The notes under the pieces: generated by a model
The model's input: only the letters and a program-made list of their open reading frames with translations
Databases searched by the model: none
Told to the model about the DNA's origin: nothing
NCBI RefSeq assembly: GCF_013282215.1
Contig: NZ_CP048103.1
Location: 806,001 to 870,000, forward strand
Reading direction: 5' to 3'
Origin: Kroppenstedtia eburnea
GTDB taxonomy: Bacteria > Bacillota > Bacilli > Thermoactinomycetales > DSM-45169
Length of the DNA: 64,000 nucleotides
Translations under genes and position numbers: made by a program
In this document: positions 1-8,152 of the stretch, piece after piece
Position numbering within the stretch: the stretch's first letter is position 1
Layout: every line of letters begins with the position of its first letter

Positions 1-1
1 G

Positions 2-1354
2 ACCGCCCTCAGGTGGCCGGAAAAAGAACTGGTCTCCGTTTCCGCGGAGGAAGTCTATGCCGATCCGATCCGGCCCTTGGCGGATCGAGGGGAAGATGAC
101 GGGGATGGGGCCGGGATCTTGGACATCCGGGATGTGACCGGCAAGATTCAAGTGATGACACGGCTGCTGGGCGGGCTGACTGTCCGGGAAGAACAGACTG
201 CCGCGGCGCTGGAGGTGATCAGCCGATATTCAGTGGATCCCGGCTGGCTGATCTATATTCCACCGACGATGGCCCCCTCAGCCACCTCCGACCGGCCGGG
301 GATGCTGGAACATCCGGAGGAAGCCTTCGCCTATTACCGGAGAGAGGGCGTCCGGCAGGTGGTGTGCCAGGAAAAACACATGGGTTCCCGCGCGGTAGTT
401 GTCGTCTGCCGGGATAAGGAGACCGCCGCAAAACGCTTCGGGATCCGTACCGGGGAAGCGGGTGTGATCTACACCCGGACCGGCCGCCGGTTTTTCGGGG
501 ACCCCGTGGTGGAAGAAGCGATCTTGCAACGCCTGCGGCAGGCGTGGGACGCGACCGGGTTGTGGGAAATCCTGAAGACGGACTGGTTTTGTCTCGACGG
601 GGAGCTGATGCCCTGGTCGGCAAAAGCACAGGAACTCCTGCAAAACCAGTATGCCGCAGTCGGTGCCTCCGCCGCTGCCTCCTTGCCCGAAGCGGTACGG
701 GCTCTGGAAACTGCCGCGGCCCGGGGAGTGGAGACAGAAACTCTCCTGAAGCGATACCGGGACCATGCACAGTCTTCCGAATACTTTATCCAGGCCTACC
801 GACAGTACTGTTGGCGGGTGGAAGGGGTGGAGGATTTCCGTTTTGCCCCCTTCCATCTGCTGGCGACGGAGGGAGAGGTGCATACCCGACGGGATCATGT
901 CTGGCATATGGAGATCCTGGATCAACTCGCCGAAGCCGATGGAGAAATTCTGACCCCCACCTCCCGCCGGATCATCGATCTGGAGAACCCGGGGCAGGTG
1001 TCCGAAGGAATCAGTTGGTGGGAAGAGTTGACGGGCAACGGCGGGGAAGGCATGGTGGTCAAGCCCCGGGATTTCCTGGTGCAAGGGAAAAAGGGATGGG
1101 TGCAGCCTGCCCTGAAGTGCCGCGGCCGGGAATACCTGCGGATCATTTATGGTCCGGACTACACCGCCGATGAACATCTGAAACGACTTCGCAAGCGGGG
1201 TCTCGGGGCCAAGCGTTCTCTCGCCCTGCGGGAATTTTCTTTGGGGGTGGAAGGGCTGGAGCGGTTTGTGGAGGGTCAGCCCCTGCGCCGGGTGCATGAG
1301 TGCAGTTTCGCTGTCCTGGCCCTGGAGAGCGAGCCGGTGGATCCCCGGTTGTAG
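2..1354 (+). CDS. pnkp: Polynucleotide kinase-phosphatase Pnkp, C-terminal ligase part (5' truncated by window edge)
   Basis: This is the adenylyltransferase (ligase-like) end of bacterial Pnkp, which heals and, with Hen1, seals cleaved RNA. The frame is open from base 2: the residues before the first internal Met (LRWPEKELVSV) resemble the end of the family's phosphatase domain, so the kinase and most of the phosphatase lie upstream of the window. Visible ligase motifs are the nucleophile Lys in EKHMGSRA (codon 374-376), LDGE, EGMVVKP (motif IV) and a PALKCRGREY segment (motif V). In the family the domain charges itself with AMP but needs Hen1 for efficient ligation. No Hen1 is seen downstream, so it would be upstream or absent. 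The identification is strong; the total length is unknown. Confidence 0.9.
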   Translation, partial: TALRWPEKELVSVSAEEVYADPIRPLADRGEDDGDGAGILDIRDVTGKIQVMTRLLGGLTVREEQTAAALEVISRYSVDPGWLIYIPPTMAPSATSDRPGMLEHPEEAFAYYRREGVRQVVCQEKHMGSRAVVVVCRDKETAAKRFGIRTGEAGVIYTRTGRRFFGDPVVEEAILQRLRQAWDATGLWEILKTDWFCLDGELMPWSAKAQELLQNQYAAVGASAAASLPEAVRALETAAARGVETETLLKRYRDHAQSSEYFIQAYRQYCWRVEGVEDFRFAPFHLLATEGEVHTRRDHVWHMEILDQLAEADGEILTPTSRRIIDLENPGQVSEGISWWEELTGNGGEGMVVKPRDFLVQGKKGWVQPALKCRGREYLRIIYGPDYTADEHLKRLRKRGLGAKRSLALREFSLGVEGLERFVEGQPLRRVHECSFAVLALESEPVDPRL

Positions 1355-1440
1355 AGGCTGTCGACAGGAAAAACGTCTCCCGCCGAAAAAATATAAGATA
1401 AAAGAAGCCGCACTTTGGCGGAGGGAAGGGGTGTTGGAGG

Positions 1441-2133
1441 ATGATCCTCCGGGAACGGGAAGACCGGTTCATTCTGATCCGCCAGCATGACCATGGGAGG
1501 GTCGCGGGGGATTTTGCCGATCATTGGAGGGAGCCGGTCGACAGGTCCACAGGGATCGGGATTCGGTTCCACGATGTGGGCTGGGAAGCGTTGGACCGGG
1601 AAGTGCGATGGAATCCGGCGACAGGGAAGCCCTATTCTTTTGAAGATTACCCCCTGGAGGAAAAACTCCCCTCCTACACAGCGGGGGTGGACCGGGTGGA
1701 GGCGAAGGATTCCTTTGCCGGCTGTATCTGCAGCATGCACTTTGTTTCCTTTTTCACCGATCCAAAGGAGCCGGAGGCGATTCGCTTTGTGGAGTGGGAG
1801 AAACAACGGCAACAGCGGCTGATCACCGCCATGGGGAGAGGAGAGCGGGAAAAGCTGAATGAGAGTCTGCGGCTGTTGAAGCTGTGCGATGACCTCTCCC
1901 TGTTCCTCTGTCTGAACGAGCCGGGTCAAAAGGAGCATCCCTGGTACCGGGACGGATTTCGCTGGGGAAATGAGCTTCTGCAACCGGTCTGGGAAGCGAG
2001 GGATCGTTTGCGGATCGATCCCAGTCCCTTCAGATGCTCCTTTGAAGTGACGATCCCGTATCGGGCGGTGGCCCGGGATCGTCAGCCCCTGGAGCAGGGA
2101 ACCTACCGGATCCGCATCCTCAACCGGGAATGA
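1441..2133 (+). CDS. DUF3891 family protein
   Basis: A 230-residue cytosolic protein that opens with MILREREDRFILIRQHDHG, the typical start of DUF3891 proteins (read a message, 'IRQHDHG', then 'A.FA.HW'). The pattern HDHG...HDVGW, rich in His and Asp, suggests an HD-like metal site, but no activity is established. It starts 86 bases after pnkp in the same direction, with a purine-rich GGAAGGGG upstream, so it may be cotranscribed with it. No signal peptide or membrane segment is visible. Confidence 0.75.
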   Translation: MILREREDRFILIRQHDHGRVAGDFADHWREPVDRSTGIGIRFHDVGWEALDREVRWNPATGKPYSFEDYPLEEKLPSYTAGVDRVEAKDSFAGCICSMHFVSFFTDPKEPEAIRFVEWEKQRQQRLITAMGRGEREKLNESLRLLKLCDDLSLFLCLNEPGQKEHPWYRDGFRWGNELLQPVWEARDRLRIDPSPFRCSFEVTIPYRAVARDRQPLEQGTYRIRILNRE

Positions 2134-2198
2134 GGGTTCCCCAGACGTGCTGATTATCCATATTTTCGGTGGGGAGATCGTGTTCTACCACGCTCCGG

Positions 2199-2338
2199 TT
2201 GCCATCCAGCAAGGAAGTAATGACTGTCCGCTCCAAATCTGACCTTCGGGCAGGGGCAAAGCCTTACGGAAGCAACACAGGGAAGAATGTTGCCCCTAAA
2301 CGCCCTCTCTCCAGATTCTCCGCTGGGTAGGATGGCAA
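2199..2338. repeat. Structured intergenic element, copy 1 (nested inverted repeats)
   Basis: This 140-base stretch between DUF3891 and erm contains nested complementary arms: TTGCCATCC (2199-2207) with GGATGGCAA (2330-2338), AATCTG (2236-2241) with CAGATT (2312-2317), GGGC (2248-2251) with GCCC (2302-2305), and AGGGGCAA (2252-2259) with TTGCCCCT (2290-2297). Bases 2281-2307 match 46642-46668 at 25 of 27 positions. The nesting suggests a folded RNA or an IS-derived palindrome. I do not recognise the family, and the strand is undetermined. Confidence 0.45.
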
Positions 2339-2419
2339 AGGTCGCTTTGGCAGCACACGACTCCCTTCCACTGCCCATTTTCTGGTTAATCAACAGCCCT
2401 GAGGGTTCCCGATTTTCTG

Positions 2420-2448
2420 TTGACACGGGTGGTTTTCCCTGTTACATT
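2420..2448 (+). promoter_or_regulatory. Promoter of the erm leader
   Basis: A consensus -35 TTGACA (2420-2425), a 17-base spacer and -10 TACATT (2443-2448). Transcription would start near 2455, about 30 bases before the leader peptide. Confidence 0.75.
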
Positions 2449-2486
2449 GGGAGGGACTGTAAATTTACGACAGGAGGGATTTCCCT

Positions 2487-2531
2487 GTGTTGGTGTACAT
2501 CAGACTCCGTTTTTTTTCTTTGAGCCGCTAA
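2487..2531 (+). CDS. Erm leader peptide (ErmD-type, RLR stalling motif)
   Basis: A 14-codon ORF starting at GTG 2487, with a perfect AGGAGGG site at 2472-2478 (8-base spacing) and a TAA stop at 2529. It encodes M-L-V-Y-I-R-L-R-F-F-S-L-S-R. The known ErmD leader is also 14 residues and has R6, L7, R8, F9 and L12 at the same positions. The Arg-X-Arg motif is the established macrolide-dependent ribosome arrest signal. A drug-stalled ribosome here would refold the downstream leader RNA and permit erm expression. It is too short to be a conventional gene, but its position, RBS and motif agree. Confidence 0.85.
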   Translation: MLVYIRLRFFSLSR

Positions 2532-2547
2532 CTGAATAGCTCAAAGG

Positions 2548-2654
2548 CTCTGCCTGTGTGGCAGAGTAAACGGGATCGGTCTGCCCATTTTCAGGGAAAC
2601 CCTTATACACTTGAATCGTTAAAAGGGAGGGGCCCATCTGCCCTTCTTTTTTTT
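2548..2654 (+). promoter_or_regulatory. erm attenuator: alternative hairpins and first terminator
   Basis: Just after the leader stop lies a perfect 7-bp hairpin, CTCTGCC (2548-2554) with GGCAGAG (2560-2566). The second arm can pair instead with TCTGCC (2580-2585), giving mutually exclusive folds. Further on, AAGGG (2623-2627) pairs with CCCTT (2641-2645) and is followed by an interrupted T tract ending at 2654, a terminator-like structure. ermK-class genes are known to use tandem leader terminators. The exact switch is inferred. Confidence 0.6.
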
Positions 2655-2763
2655 GAGTGTTCACCCGGATTCGGGAAGTCCTTTTACCACGAGGAACGGC
2701 TTGTTTTGCACTGGAAAACTGGCGTTCTGTTGGTAATTTTTTCTATGTCCTCTTCCGTTACTC

Positions 2764-2792
2764 AAAACACAGGCAGCTTGCCTGTGTTTTTT
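2764..2792 (+). terminator. Second leader terminator, directly before the erm ribosome site
   Basis: AAAACACAGGCA (2764-2775) is complementary to TGCCTGTGTTTT around a GCT loop and runs into a T tract ending at 2792. It lies about 10 bases before the erm Shine-Dalgarno sequence, far too close to terminate an upstream gene usefully, so it is best read as an attenuator for erm itself. Confidence 0.8.
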
Positions 2793-2811
2793 AATGGAAC
2801 GGAGGATGAAC

Positions 2812-3645
2812 ATGCAGAAACAAAATCGACGTCATCAGCGGGTGCAAAAGCATCGAGAGGGAGCCAATTTTCCGGGTCAACACCTGATGCACAACAAAGG
2901 CTTGATCAAAGAGTTGGTGAAAATATCCGAAGTAAACCGACAGGACCTCGTCCTGGAAATCGGTGCTGGAACCGGCAATCTGACCATGCCCTTGGCTGAA
3001 AAGTCGAAGAAGGTGCTGGCGGTGGAGAACGATCCTGTTTTTGCGGAACGGTTGCAACGAAAGATCGAATCGGTTTCCAATATTGAGGTCATTCAACAGG
3101 ATTTTTTACAGATGAACCTCCCACGGGTGCCCTTCAGTGTCGTAGCCAACATCCCTTACTCCATCACCACCCCGATCCTGGGGAAGCTCTTCGATCGACC
3201 GACTGTTCCGATCCGACGGGCTGTTCTTGTCATGGAGAAGGGAGCGGCCAAACGCTTCACCGCCGATCCGATCACAAACCCACGCATCCTGAAATGGAGA
3301 ATGTGGTTCGAGATGAAGATGGGACGGACGATTCCGCCGCACCACTTCTCGCCGCCACCCCGTGTCGATTCGGCCATTCTGACTCTGTGGCGAAGGGATC
3401 AACCGATGGTCGCCCTGCGCCATCATTCCCGGTTTATGGCCCTGGCCACATTTGGACTGAAGTCCCCACAATTGCCTGTCTCCCTGGCTCTGAAGGGGGT
3501 GTTCACCCCACCCCAATTGAAACGGTTGCTGAGGAGCTTGATGATGGACCGGGATGCCCCGATCTGTTCCCTGACGGAAGAGCAGTGGGGATTGGTGTTC
3601 CATACGATGATGCAGGTGGTTCAACCTTTTCGCCAGCCCAGATGA
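2812..3645 (+). CDS. erm: 23S rRNA (adenine-N6)-methyltransferase, ErmD/K group
   Basis: A 277-residue SAM-dependent enzyme expected to methylate A2058 of 23S rRNA and confer macrolide-lincosamide-streptogramin B resistance. It carries the Erm N-terminal signature (GANFPGQHLMHNKGLI), the SAM-binding LEIGAGTGNLT, and the NIPYSIT catalytic motif (motif IV); the MEKGAAKRF and HFSPPPRVDS segments are typical of the ErmD/K branch. ATG 2812 is chosen over ATG 2794 because GGAGG (2801-2805) sits 6 bases before it and would be coding otherwise. The arrest-type leader and terminators upstream predict macrolide induction by attenuation. KsgA (A1518/A1519 dimethyltransferase) is the alternative, but the leader and these segments point to Erm. 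Confidence 0.9.
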   Translation: MQKQNRRHQRVQKHREGANFPGQHLMHNKGLIKELVKISEVNRQDLVLEIGAGTGNLTMPLAEKSKKVLAVENDPVFAERLQRKIESVSNIEVIQQDFLQMNLPRVPFSVVANIPYSITTPILGKLFDRPTVPIRRAVLVMEKGAAKRFTADPITNPRILKWRMWFEMKMGRTIPPHHFSPPPRVDSAILTLWRRDQPMVALRHHSRFMALATFGLKSPQLPVSLALKGVFTPPQLKRLLRSLMMDRDAPICSLTEEQWGLVFHTMMQVVQPFRQPR

Positions 3646-3657
3646 AAATCGGAGGAA

Positions 3658-3685
3658 GAGGCGTCCCGGAGATCCGGGGCGCCTC
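3658..3685 (+). terminator. Hairpin after erm
   Basis: GAGGCG-TCCCGG pairs with CCGGGG-CGCCTC around AGAT. The T tract after it is poor (GATTTG), so it may be a weak or Rho-assisted terminator. Confidence 0.5.
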
Positions 3686-3809
3686 GATTTGCCTGACTTG
3701 GTATAATGGGGGTGAACAATATCCGTCCGGTCCGTCGGGGAATCGGGGGACGGGATTTCCCGTCACGGGGTCCGTGGACCCAAAACAGTACAAGGGAGAG
3801 GAAAACCAG

Positions 3810-4484
3810 ATGCTCCGAGCGGTGATCTTTGACTTTGACGGTTTGATTCTGGATACGGAAACAGCCGGTTACCGGACCTTTGCAGAGATGTTTGCAGCGT
3901 ATGATGCGCAACTGCCTTTGGATCTGTGGGCCCGGGCGATCGGCAGTTCGGACCATCATGATGAGATTTATGACCATCTGGAAGCCGCAGCAGGCCACAA
4001 ATTGGACAGGGAAACCCTGGAGAGGGAACGCCGGGAGAAAAAAATCTCCCTCATCGCCCGAGAGAAAGCCCTGCCCGGGGTGCGATCCGTGCTGGAGCAG
4101 GCCGGAGAACTGGGGTGGAAGATCGGGCTGGCCTCCAGTTCCGATCGGGCATGGGTGGAGGGACACCTGGAGAAACTGGGCCTGCGGCATTATTTTTCGT
4201 GTCTTTGCAACCGGGAGGATGTGGAGCGGACCAAGCCCGACCCGGCCTTGTATCTGCAGGCGGCAAAATGCCTCGGGGTGGATCCGTCGGAGGCGGTGGC
4301 ACTGGAGGATTCCCCCAACGGGGCATTGGCCGCCAAAAGGGCAGGCATGAGATGCATCATCGTCCCCAACCGGGTCACCCGCTCTCTTTCCTTTGGTGAG
4401 GTGGATCTGCGGCTCTCCTCCCTGGAAGAACTGAATCTGAGGGAATGGGCGCAAACCTGCCCGGTGAGAGAAGAGCAACGATGA
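3810..4484 (+). CDS. HAD superfamily hydrolase, YhcW-like phosphatase
   Basis: A 224-residue cytosolic phosphatase of the beta-phosphoglucomutase-like HAD group. Motif I is DFDGLILDTE (Asp nucleophile and acid Asp near residues 9 and 11), motif II ASSS near residue 108, motif III Lys in KPDPALY, and motif IV EDSPNG. The helical cap between motifs I and II is of the expected size, and the sequence follows B. subtilis YhcW closely. ATG 3810 has GGGAGAGG upstream; the longer open frame before it overlaps erm and is not coding. A TATAAT-like box at about 3702 may serve it. It overlaps the next gene by 4 bases (ATGA), so the two are translationally coupled. The substrate is unknown. Confidence 0.85.
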   Translation: MLRAVIFDFDGLILDTETAGYRTFAEMFAAYDAQLPLDLWARAIGSSDHHDEIYDHLEAAAGHKLDRETLERERREKKISLIAREKALPGVRSVLEQAGELGWKIGLASSSDRAWVEGHLEKLGLRHYFSCLCNREDVERTKPDPALYLQAAKCLGVDPSEAVALEDSPNGALAAKRAGMRCIIVPNRVTRSLSFGEVDLRLSSLEELNLREWAQTCPVREEQR

Positions 4485-4873
4485 AAGTCACCGGATTTAA
4501 TCATGTGACCATTCGCGTCTCCAACCTGCAACGGTCCCTGAAATTCTACCGGGGGATTCTCGGGATGGAGTTGGTTCATCAGGGACGTCGGGATGTCTAT
4601 CTTGAATGGGGAACCGCCTGGATCTGTCTGCTGGAGAGGGAAGGGGAAAGGATGGACGCCTCGGCGGGGCCGGGGGTGGATCATGTCGCTTTCACCATCG
4701 CCGATGAGCACTTCGATGATGCGGTGGAGCGGCTGAGGGAGTACCAGGTGAGGATGATCCGCGGTCCGATGGAACGGGGCGGGGGACGGGTGATCAACTT
4801 CCTCGACCCGGACGGAACCCAGCTGGAGCTGTACACGGGAAACCTGGAGGGACGGATGAAGAATTGGGTGTAG
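4481..4873 (+). CDS. VOC family metalloenzyme, resembling fosfomycin thiol transferases
   Basis: A 130-residue vicinal-oxygen-chelate protein of two beta-alpha-beta-beta-beta modules. Likely metal ligands are His in GFNHVTI, His in VDHVAFT and Glu in LELYTG, the FosA/FosB/glyoxalase arrangement. The endings NFLDPDG and LYTGNLEGR are shared with FosA/FosB. The loop residues that bind fosfomycin are not clearly conserved (GPMERGGGR), so resistance is only a possibility; another thiol-dependent detoxifying lyase or dioxygenase fits equally. The start overlaps the stop of the HAD gene. Confidence 0.7.
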   Translation: MKVTGFNHVTIRVSNLQRSLKFYRGILGMELVHQGRRDVYLEWGTAWICLLEREGERMDASAGPGVDHVAFTIADEHFDDAVERLREYQVRMIRGPMERGGGRVINFLDPDGTQLELYTGNLEGRMKNWV

Positions 4874-5036
4874 TCCCGTGGAAATGGGATCGGCTGGATG
4901 GTTTTAGGGGCGGGAAAGCATGTGAGTGTCCGGGAATATTGCAGGCGGAACCGGGGCTGTTAAAATCGGACTTGGAGCCGGCGTTTACGGGTCGATCGCC
5001 TTTCCATCCACCGAAGGAAGAAAGGAGGAGGGTTCC

Positions 5037-5507
5037 TTGAGACGGAAATGGGTTTCCCTGATCATCTTTTTCATGGTGAGCTTCGGAGTGTTCGGGCTGG
5101 GAGCAGCGATCACGGATCTGGGGCCGGGAACCTGGTACGATCAGTTGCAGAAACCATGGTTTCACCCGCCGCAGGGGGCCTTCAGACCGGTCTGGCTCCT
5201 TCTTCACTTCCTGATCGTGGTATCCGGGTGGCGGGTCTGGCTGCAACGGGATACGGCGGAACGTAGATACGCCCTGTTGTTCTGGATGATCCAGTTGGCT
5301 CTCCTCCTGTTGTGGGTGTGGCTCTTTTTCTCCCATCATTTGATCGGAGGGGCGCTGTTGGAGAGCCTGGTGCTTTGGTTTTTCATCGGCTCCTTTGTGA
5401 TCGCCGCTTGGAGAGTCGACCGGGCGGCCTCCGTCCTGTTTCTCCCATATTGGTTCTGGATCAGCTTCACCGCATTGTTAAACCTGGGCATCTGGTGGCG
5501 AAATTGA
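5037..5507 (+). CDS. tspO: TspO/MBR family membrane protein
   Basis: A 156-residue membrane protein with five hydrophobic segments. The hallmark is TDLGPGTWYDQLQKPWFHPP with the following FRPVW, the loop 1/TM2 signature of the tryptophan-rich sensory protein TspO. In bacteria TspO binds tetrapyrroles and relates to oxidative stress. The TTG start at 5037 is chosen because AAAGGAGGA (5021-5029) precedes it at normal spacing and it gives the usual family length; the longer frame from 4926 adds a non-homologous tail. It is monocistronic, closed by a bidirectional terminator. Confidence 0.88.
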   Translation: MRRKWVSLIIFFMVSFGVFGLGAAITDLGPGTWYDQLQKPWFHPPQGAFRPVWLLLHFLIVVSGWRVWLQRDTAERRYALLFWMIQLALLLLWVWLFFSHHLIGGALLESLVLWFFIGSFVIAAWRVDRAASVLFLPYWFWISFTALLNLGIWWRN

Positions 5508-5601
5508 TCCCCTACGGGAAGTTCCGTCAGTCACCGCACTCCGTTGTCTGAATGCTCCACGCCCCCCTCTCCGGCCCGAACCGGTGGCTCACCATCCCGT
5601 A

Positions 5602-5638
5602 AAAAAGAGGCGACGGGAAATGTTCGTCGCCTCTTTTT
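5602..5638. terminator. Bidirectional terminator between tspO and the nitroreductase
   Basis: A 9-bp stem, GAGGCGACG with CGTCGCCTC, with an A tract before and a T tract after, so it can stop transcripts from both sides. Confidence 0.85.
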
Positions 5639-5660
5639 CCATACAGGAACCCGCGAAGTA

Positions 5661-6260
5661 TCAAACAAAAGTGGCAATGCGATCCAGAGAATGCCGGTGA
5701 TGGGGACGTCCGGGTTCCGTTCCTTTGCCCAAGGCCACCAGTGCCGCGATTCGGACATGGTCCGGCAGTTGGAAGAGAGCTTTTACTTTCCCGGCATCAA
5801 AGCCCAACATGGCAGAGGTGTCATACCCTTTTTCCTGGGCGGCGAGCAACAGGAATCCCAAACTTATGTACGTTTGCGCTACCGCCCACTGTCCCCGTTG
5901 CTCCACACTTTGGGAACCGAAGGTGTTTTGGATGGTGCCGACGAGGCGATCTTTTTCCTCCTCGGACATTTCGGGATGGGCGAACTCCCGGGGGTTGGCG
6001 AGCACGTCCTCCATGTCACTGACCACCACAATCACCGCCGGCGCATTGCCCACTTGTTTTTGATTGTTGGCTGCTGCTTGGAGTTCCAACTTTTTATCCG
6101 GGTGGGTCACCACGATAAAGCGCCAAGGCTGAACATTCCAGGCGCTGGGAGCCAGACTCGTCAGGCGGAGGATTTCTTCCAGGTCTGCTTGGGGAATGGG
6201 TTCCTGTACATACTGACGGATACTGCGTCGGTTTTGGATCGCTTCTGAAACGGATTTCAT
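5661..6260 (-). CDS. Nitroreductase family NAD(P)H:FMN oxidoreductase
   Basis: A 199-residue flavin enzyme related to the YdgI/YodC nitroreductases. The N-terminal RRSIRQY FMN-phosphate motif (residues 11-17) and APSAWNVQPWRF are diagnostic; the C-terminal part keeps the LVALGKG stretch. Expected activity is NAD(P)H-dependent reduction of nitro compounds or quinones in the cytosol, as a homodimer. GGAGGAG sits just upstream of the ATG on the minus strand. It is monocistronic. Confidence 0.88.
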   Translation of the reverse strand: MKSVSEAIQNRRSIRQYVQEPIPQADLEEILRLTSLAPSAWNVQPWRFIVVTHPDKKLELQAAANNQKQVGNAPAVIVVVSDMEDVLANPREFAHPEMSEEEKDRLVGTIQNTFGSQSVEQRGQWAVAQTYISLGFLLLAAQEKGYDTSAMLGFDAGKVKALFQLPDHVRIAALVALGKGTEPGRPHHRHSLDRIATFV

Positions 6261-6366
6261 CAGATGCTCCTCCTTTTACAAAAAAAAGATGGTTTTCTGT
6301 GATCATTATATATCAAAGGGTTTTCCATCTTAATTCGTTTTGCTCAGAAACGAACTGGATCCAACA

Positions 6367-6554
6367 CTAGAAGCGTTGTGATTTATACATTCATGGCCGG
6401 TCGGGATTGGGTTTCACATGTCGTTTTCGTTGTTCTTACGATCCAAAATCACTCCATGTGAAACCCAACCCTCCCTACATAGCGAGACCGGGAACGGAGT
6501 GACCTGGCGAGACTTGTGCCCCATGGGTATGAATGGCTTTTTCACAACACTTTC
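6367..6554 (-). repeat. Palindromic intergenic element, copy A
   Basis: Inverted ends CTAGAAGCGTTGTGA (from 6367) and TTCACAACACTTTC (to 6554) flank the core ATTGGGTTTCACATG...CATGTGAAACCCAA (about 6406-6467). It is in reverse orientation to the other copies and lies between the divergent nitroreductase and IMPase genes. MITE-like: no ORF and strong fold-back potential. Confidence 0.75.
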
Positions 6555-6592
6555 AGTTCTTATCGTTGTCCGTCCACAGGGGGTAAGATAAA

Positions 6593-7459
6593 ATGAAGTC
6601 CATTCCTGAAGGGGAGGGAGAGACGTTGCAGGATACACTTCAAACCGCTCGCAGAGTGGCGGCGGAGGCGGCGATGGCGGCGGGGCGCCTCGCCAGGGAA
6701 CGGTTTTTCGGCGGATGGACCCGACGGGAAAAAGGGAACCGGGGGGACTGGGTGACGGATGTGGATTTGAAAGCGGATCATCTCATCGTGGACCGGATCC
6801 GGCAACACTTTCCGGATCATCAAGTGAGGAGCGAGGAGCAGGGAACCGTCGGTCCGGAGAGCGATTGGCTCTGGTATGTGGATCCGCTGGACGGGACCAA
6901 CAATTATGCCATGGGACTTCCCGTCTACGGGGTGAGTATCACATTGCTTCACCGACGCCGGCCGGTATTGGGTGTCATCTATGATTCCCCGCTGGACCGG
7001 TTGTACATCGCGGAAAAAGGAAAAGGAGCCCAATGCGGGGAGGCTTCTCTCCAGCTGAACAAGGGTGACTCCCTTGCCAAGATGACAGTGGGCTGGATCC
7101 AGGGACACCAAGTGGGGAATGATCCCGCCGCCGGGATCTTGAGACAACTGATGGACCGAAAATTTAAACGGGTCCTGCGGCTGTGGGCTCCTTCACTTCT
7201 GTGGTGCATGTTGGCCCGGGGGGATTTGGACGGGATCATCCTGTATAACTCCGAAGGGGAGGATCTCTACGCGGGTCTCCTGATGGCCAAAGAAGCGGGA
7301 GCCGCCGTGGTCGATTACCAGGGAAACCCCTTCACCGTGATGAATCCGGAACCCTATTTGATCGCCTGTCATCCAGATTATATGGAAGAGTTTCTTGCGC
7401 TGGTCAGTGAGGGAAGAGAGGGGGATGCAGGGGATGTTTGCACAGAGGGTGAGGGATGA
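6593..7459 (+). CDS. Inositol monophosphatase family phosphatase
   Basis: A 288-residue Mg-dependent phosphatase. It has the family metal motifs SEEQ (near residue 82) and DPLDGTNNY (near residue 99); the C-terminal WDxAAG-type motif is altered to GEDLYAGLLMAKEAGA, keeping the Asp and EAG. The family hydrolyses inositol, histidinol, nucleotide or sugar phosphates; the altered third motif prevents a substrate call. ATG 6593 has AGGGGG 9 bases upstream, while TTG 6625 behind GGGGAGGG is a credible alternative start 11 codons in. The next gene overlaps the 3' end by 26 bases, suggesting coupling. Confidence 0.8.
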   Translation: MKSIPEGEGETLQDTLQTARRVAAEAAMAAGRLARERFFGGWTRREKGNRGDWVTDVDLKADHLIVDRIRQHFPDHQVRSEEQGTVGPESDWLWYVDPLDGTNNYAMGLPVYGVSITLLHRRRPVLGVIYDSPLDRLYIAEKGKGAQCGEASLQLNKGDSLAKMTVGWIQGHQVGNDPAAGILRQLMDRKFKRVLRLWAPSLLWCMLARGDLDGIILYNSEGEDLYAGLLMAKEAGAAVVDYQGNPFTVMNPEPYLIACHPDYMEEFLALVSEGREGDAGDVCTEGEG

Positions 7460-7994
7460 GCTGAGTCTCCGCTGGTTGGAGCCGTACCATGGTGAAGCGC
7501 CGTTTCGTCTGATCGACGCCAGCCGGGAACATCTCCGTCCCTGGTTTCCCCGGATGGATTCCACGCGGGAGCCGAAGGATACAGAGGAGTTTATCCGTGA
7601 GGCCCTTCGCGGGATGGCCGAGGGGCGGGAGGCCCATTTCGGGATCTGGGTGGGTGGACAGATCGCCGGGGTGACGGGGGCCCATACCATCCATCGGCTC
7701 AACCGCCACGCCGAGATCGGGTACTGGTTGGGACAAGACTTTGAGGGAAGAGGGATTATGACCGCCTCTGCCGCAGTCCTGCTGGATTATCTGGTGGAAG
7801 AGAGAGGGCTTCACCGGATCGAAGCCCGCTGTGCGGCAGGGAATGACCGCAGCCGTCGGGTGATGGAACGCCTCGGCATGCGCCGGGAAGGGACCCTCAG
7901 GGAAGGGGAGCGCCTGGCGGACGGCACCTATGACGATACATTGGTCTACGGGATCCTGGCTTCGGAGTGGAAGGAGAGGAGGGGTACCCGATGA
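7434..7994 (+). CDS. GNAT N-acetyltransferase, RimJ/RimL type
   Basis: A 186-residue acetyl-CoA-dependent transferase of the ribosomal-protein-alanine acetyltransferase group (Acetyltransf_3). It opens with the familiar RDELSLRWLEP...HLRPWFP and has the acetyl-CoA loop GQDFEGRGIM and the closing ERLGMRREGTLRE segment. ATG 7434 is chosen because GAGAGGGGG lies 9 bases upstream and the family begins here. It overlaps the IMPase gene and is probably cotranscribed with it. The target could be a ribosomal protein or a small amine. Confidence 0.85.
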   Translation: MFAQRVRDELSLRWLEPYHGEAPFRLIDASREHLRPWFPRMDSTREPKDTEEFIREALRGMAEGREAHFGIWVGGQIAGVTGAHTIHRLNRHAEIGYWLGQDFEGRGIMTASAAVLLDYLVEERGLHRIEARCAAGNDRSRRVMERLGMRREGTLREGERLADGTYDDTLVYGILASEWKERRGTR

Positions 7995-8019
7995 TTTGAG
8001 ACTGCACAAGGAATTCAGC

Positions 8020-8050
8020 CGGCGGACCTCAAGGGGGCCGCTCTTTTTTA
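8020..8050 (+). terminator. Terminator after the GNAT gene
   Basis: A GC-rich imperfect hairpin (GCGGACC with GGCCGC) followed by TCTTTTTT. Confidence 0.65.
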
Positions 8051-8152
8051 CGTCAGTAAATAGAATTGTAGGGAAAAGGTCGAATGGCTTGTTGACATGT
8101 GTTAAAGTGTTTTTGTCAACCATTGTCCAACCTGCTAAGGAGGGTGATCGGA

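Noticed and set aside
2556-2999. 147-codon frame spanning the erm leader
   Set aside because: It runs through the attenuator hairpins and overlaps erm out of frame; the leader peptide explains the RBS and promoter.
3294-3809. 5' extension of the HAD gene into erm
   Set aside because: No RBS, and the extra residues are the out-of-frame translation of erm; ATG 3810 has a good RBS.
4481-4873. Calling the VOC protein FosB outright
   Set aside because: Metal ligands and the TGxLxxR ending fit, but the fosfomycin-binding loop is not convincingly conserved.
8091-8120. TTGACA at 8092 as a full promoter for DUF3179
   Set aside because: No acceptable -10 at 16-18 bases; only the inverted GTTGACA/TGTCAAC pair is worth noting.
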